Of a stretch of 6,791 nt of DNA, positions 5,795 through 6,791 are shown one piece after another. The notes under the pieces were generated by a model that was not told where the DNA came from, did not search any database, and saw only the letters and a list, made by a program, of their open reading frames with translations. The translations under genes and the position numbers were made by a program. Positions within the stretch are counted from its first letter, which is position 1; the number at the start of each line of letters is the position of its first letter. Origin of the DNA: Thermodesulfobacteriaceae bacterium (GTDB lineage: Bacteria; Desulfobacterota; Dissulfuribacteria; Dissulfuribacterales; UBA3076); NCBI GenBank assembly GCA_012961845.1, contig DTYO01000004.1:1-6791 (forward strand). The letters run 5' to 3'.

Positions 5795-6400
5795 TTAAAA
5801 TCTCTTCCTGTAACCAATCTCAATCATTACTGATCCACGATTTTCCCTGGACAAACCCAATATTGAATAAGAGTGCACCGCACTTTCTGTCATACTCAGG
5901 GAGCTTCCTCTTGTGCCTTTTGCAATACCGTTGTCAATTGCCACTATGGCCACATTGTTCCCCAGGCTGGAAAGTATGGCATTGGTATTTGACGTATTCA
6001 CATCCCATTTTTCTTCATCACTGAAGTATTCAACCGCTGCCCTGCCCCTGTTGCCTCCTGTTCCCTTCAAATCTTGAGCAGTGACCGTACCTCTTTCAAC
6101 AAGCTCATCCTTGTCGTGCAGCTCCGGCCTTGTGGACGTTTTTCCGCGCTGTTCTTCCTCGTCATCTTCGTTTTCAAGGATGATTGCTTCTTCCTTTGCT
6201 GCGCCTTCAGCCTGGTAGAAATTCTGTTTATATGTTTTTTCGTTACCTGCTATGAGCACTTCTATGCTTGAGGTTCTGTTGGCTGCAATTCCTATGACTG
6301 TCAATAGAAGCAGAATAAGGAGCGAGACAACAAGGGTGGAACCCATTTCATTTAGAGATAATTGGTAAAATTGCTGGTATTTTATTTTTATTACAGGCAT
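5795..6400 (-). CDS. pilX: PilX-type minor pilin
   Basis: Minor pilin of 201 aa that in known systems links PilY1 to the other minor pilins at the pilus tip. It has a 20-residue leader ending in NEMG, then STLVVSLLILLLLTVIGIAA as the transmembrane helix, followed by NRTSSIEVLIAGNEKTYKQN and FYQAEGAAKE (residues 41-70). This matches the PilX N-terminal pattern of a hydrophobic helix, an Arg-Thr pair, an AGN block and a QAE block. Predicted cleavage is after Gly20. Position +5 of the mature protein is Val, not Glu, as often seen in PilX proteins. A strongly acidic patch follows (residues 76-83, ENEDDEEE). The C-terminus HSYSILGLSRENRGSVMIEI then GYRKRF resembles other PilX tails. The ATG shares its A with the pilV stop (TAATG). 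The upstream AAGTGGA is a weak ribosome site, so coupling to pilV is likely. pilY1 starts 46 bases downstream, in the same operon. Confidence 0.85.
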   Translation of the reverse strand: MPVIKIKYQQFYQLSLNEMGSTLVVSLLILLLLTVIGIAANRTSSIEVLIAGNEKTYKQNFYQAEGAAKEEAIILENEDDEEEQRGKTSTRPELHDKDELVERGTVTAQDLKGTGGNRGRAAVEYFSDEEKWDVNTSNTNAILSSLGNNVAIVAIDNGIAKGTRGSSLSMTESAVHSYSILGLSRENRGSVMIEIGYRKRF

Positions 6401-6791
6401 TACAAATCCACTTTTATTGTATTGAAATCATGAGAATGAGACCTGCCGTTTTCCCACCAGGTGACAATAAACCTTATGGTTTTCGCTCCTGCGGCCGGCT
6501 GGTCGTCTGCTACATTCCAAAAGACCGAATATGTTGCGGTGGTGAAATTGCCATCCGATGGATTTATGTCATCTAGACCTGCAAGTCCATCCGCATCATC
6601 ATCATCCAGAAGCATGTCGTCGTATGGAAGGCTGAGCAGGTATTCGATCTGATCCGATACTTTTGTTGTTGCCTCGGAAAGGGTTCTGCCGTGGTAGTTG
6701 CCCTTTATAGCGTGACCCTGCATTTTTGCCACTGCAAGTATTCCTATGGAAAATACAGCAAGAGCTATCAAGACCTCTATGAGAGTAAAAC
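6400..6791 (-). CDS. pilV: PilV-type minor pilin (type IV pilus), 5' end outside the window
   Basis: Minor pilin of the type IV pilus, made as an inner-membrane prepilin and thought to join the tip-priming complex. The frame stays open to the window edge and enters at the prepilin peptidase site: the last two bases fit a Gly codon, followed by FTLIEVLIALAVFSIGILAV, a classic class III start with Phe+1 and Glu+5 and a hydrophobic helix. The 129 mature residues end in TAA at 6402-6400. A TTG at 6771 could be taken as a start, but it lies inside the pilin helix, so the true start and leader are beyond 6791. The C-terminal half has an acidic stretch (residues about 57-74, LDDDDADGLAGLDD) and a beta-rich end (YSVFWNV, IRFIVTWW) typical of PilV-like minor pilins. 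The stop overlaps the pilX start by one base, so translation is probably coupled. The pilin identity is firm; the PilV subtype rests on the tail and gene order. Confidence 0.88.
   Translation of the reverse strand, partial: FTLIEVLIALAVFSIGILAVAKMQGHAIKGNYHGRTLSEATTKVSDQIEYLLSLPYDDMLLDDDDADGLAGLDDINPSDGNFTTATYSVFWNVADDQPAAGAKTIRFIVTWWENGRSHSHDFNTIKVDL

Noticed and set aside
5749..5823. Longer pilY1 start at the TTG at 5823
   Set aside because: It would overlap pilX by 29 bases, start with a rare codon and put 25 polar residues before the signal peptide. The ATG at 5748 has a good ribosome site and begins the signal peptide.
6769..6771. TTG as the start of the pilV frame
   Set aside because: The frame continues upstream through F-T-L-I-E-V, the prepilin cleavage region. 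TTG here encodes an internal Leu of the pilin helix, so the gene is cut by the window edge.

Overview
The window carries the 3' part of a type IV pilus minor-pilin / tip-adhesin operon. All genes lie on the minus strand and are transcribed from high to low coordinates: pilV (5' end cut by the window edge) > pilX > a very large pilY1 > a small secreted PilY2-like protein. About 258 bases without a convincing gene follow. The gene order, the prepilin N-termini and the PilY1 signature motifs indicate a Gram-negative bacterium with type IVa pili. The moderate GC content, the style of the PilX and PilV tails and the repeated D-G-x-D-N-D-G-D-G motifs suggest Desulfobacterota (former Deltaproteobacteria), but the sequence alone does not settle the taxon.

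Layout: 6791-6400 is the PilV-type minor pilin, entering the window at the prepilin peptidase site. 6400-5795 is PilX, sharing one base with pilV in a TAATG stop/start overlap. 5748-769 is PilY1, 1659 aa from the start chosen here. 729-259 is a 156-aa signal-peptide protein sitting where PilY2 sits in Pseudomonas. 258-1 is intergenic, with no clear terminator. No separate pilW lies between pilV and pilX.

In known systems the minor pilins (FimU/PilV/PilW/PilX) and PilY1 form a complex that primes pilus assembly and stays at the pilus tip, where PilY1 acts as a calcium-dependent adhesin and mechanosensor. The notable part of this window is the architecture of PilY1. Its N-terminal von Willebrand A (VWA) domain keeps a complete MIDAS metal site but is split by two insertions, each carrying a domain resembling the golvesin C-terminal / xanthan-lyase-type beta-sandwich. 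An EF-hand-like pair follows the first one. Its C-terminal PilC/PilY1 beta-propeller is interrupted by eight Asp-rich D-N-D-G-D-G-type loops in four pairs. Two of these pairs contain a 69-bp direct repeat with one mismatch, a sign of recent in-frame duplication. The inferred picture is a pilus tip protein with added glycan-binding-like modules and an expanded set of calcium sites.
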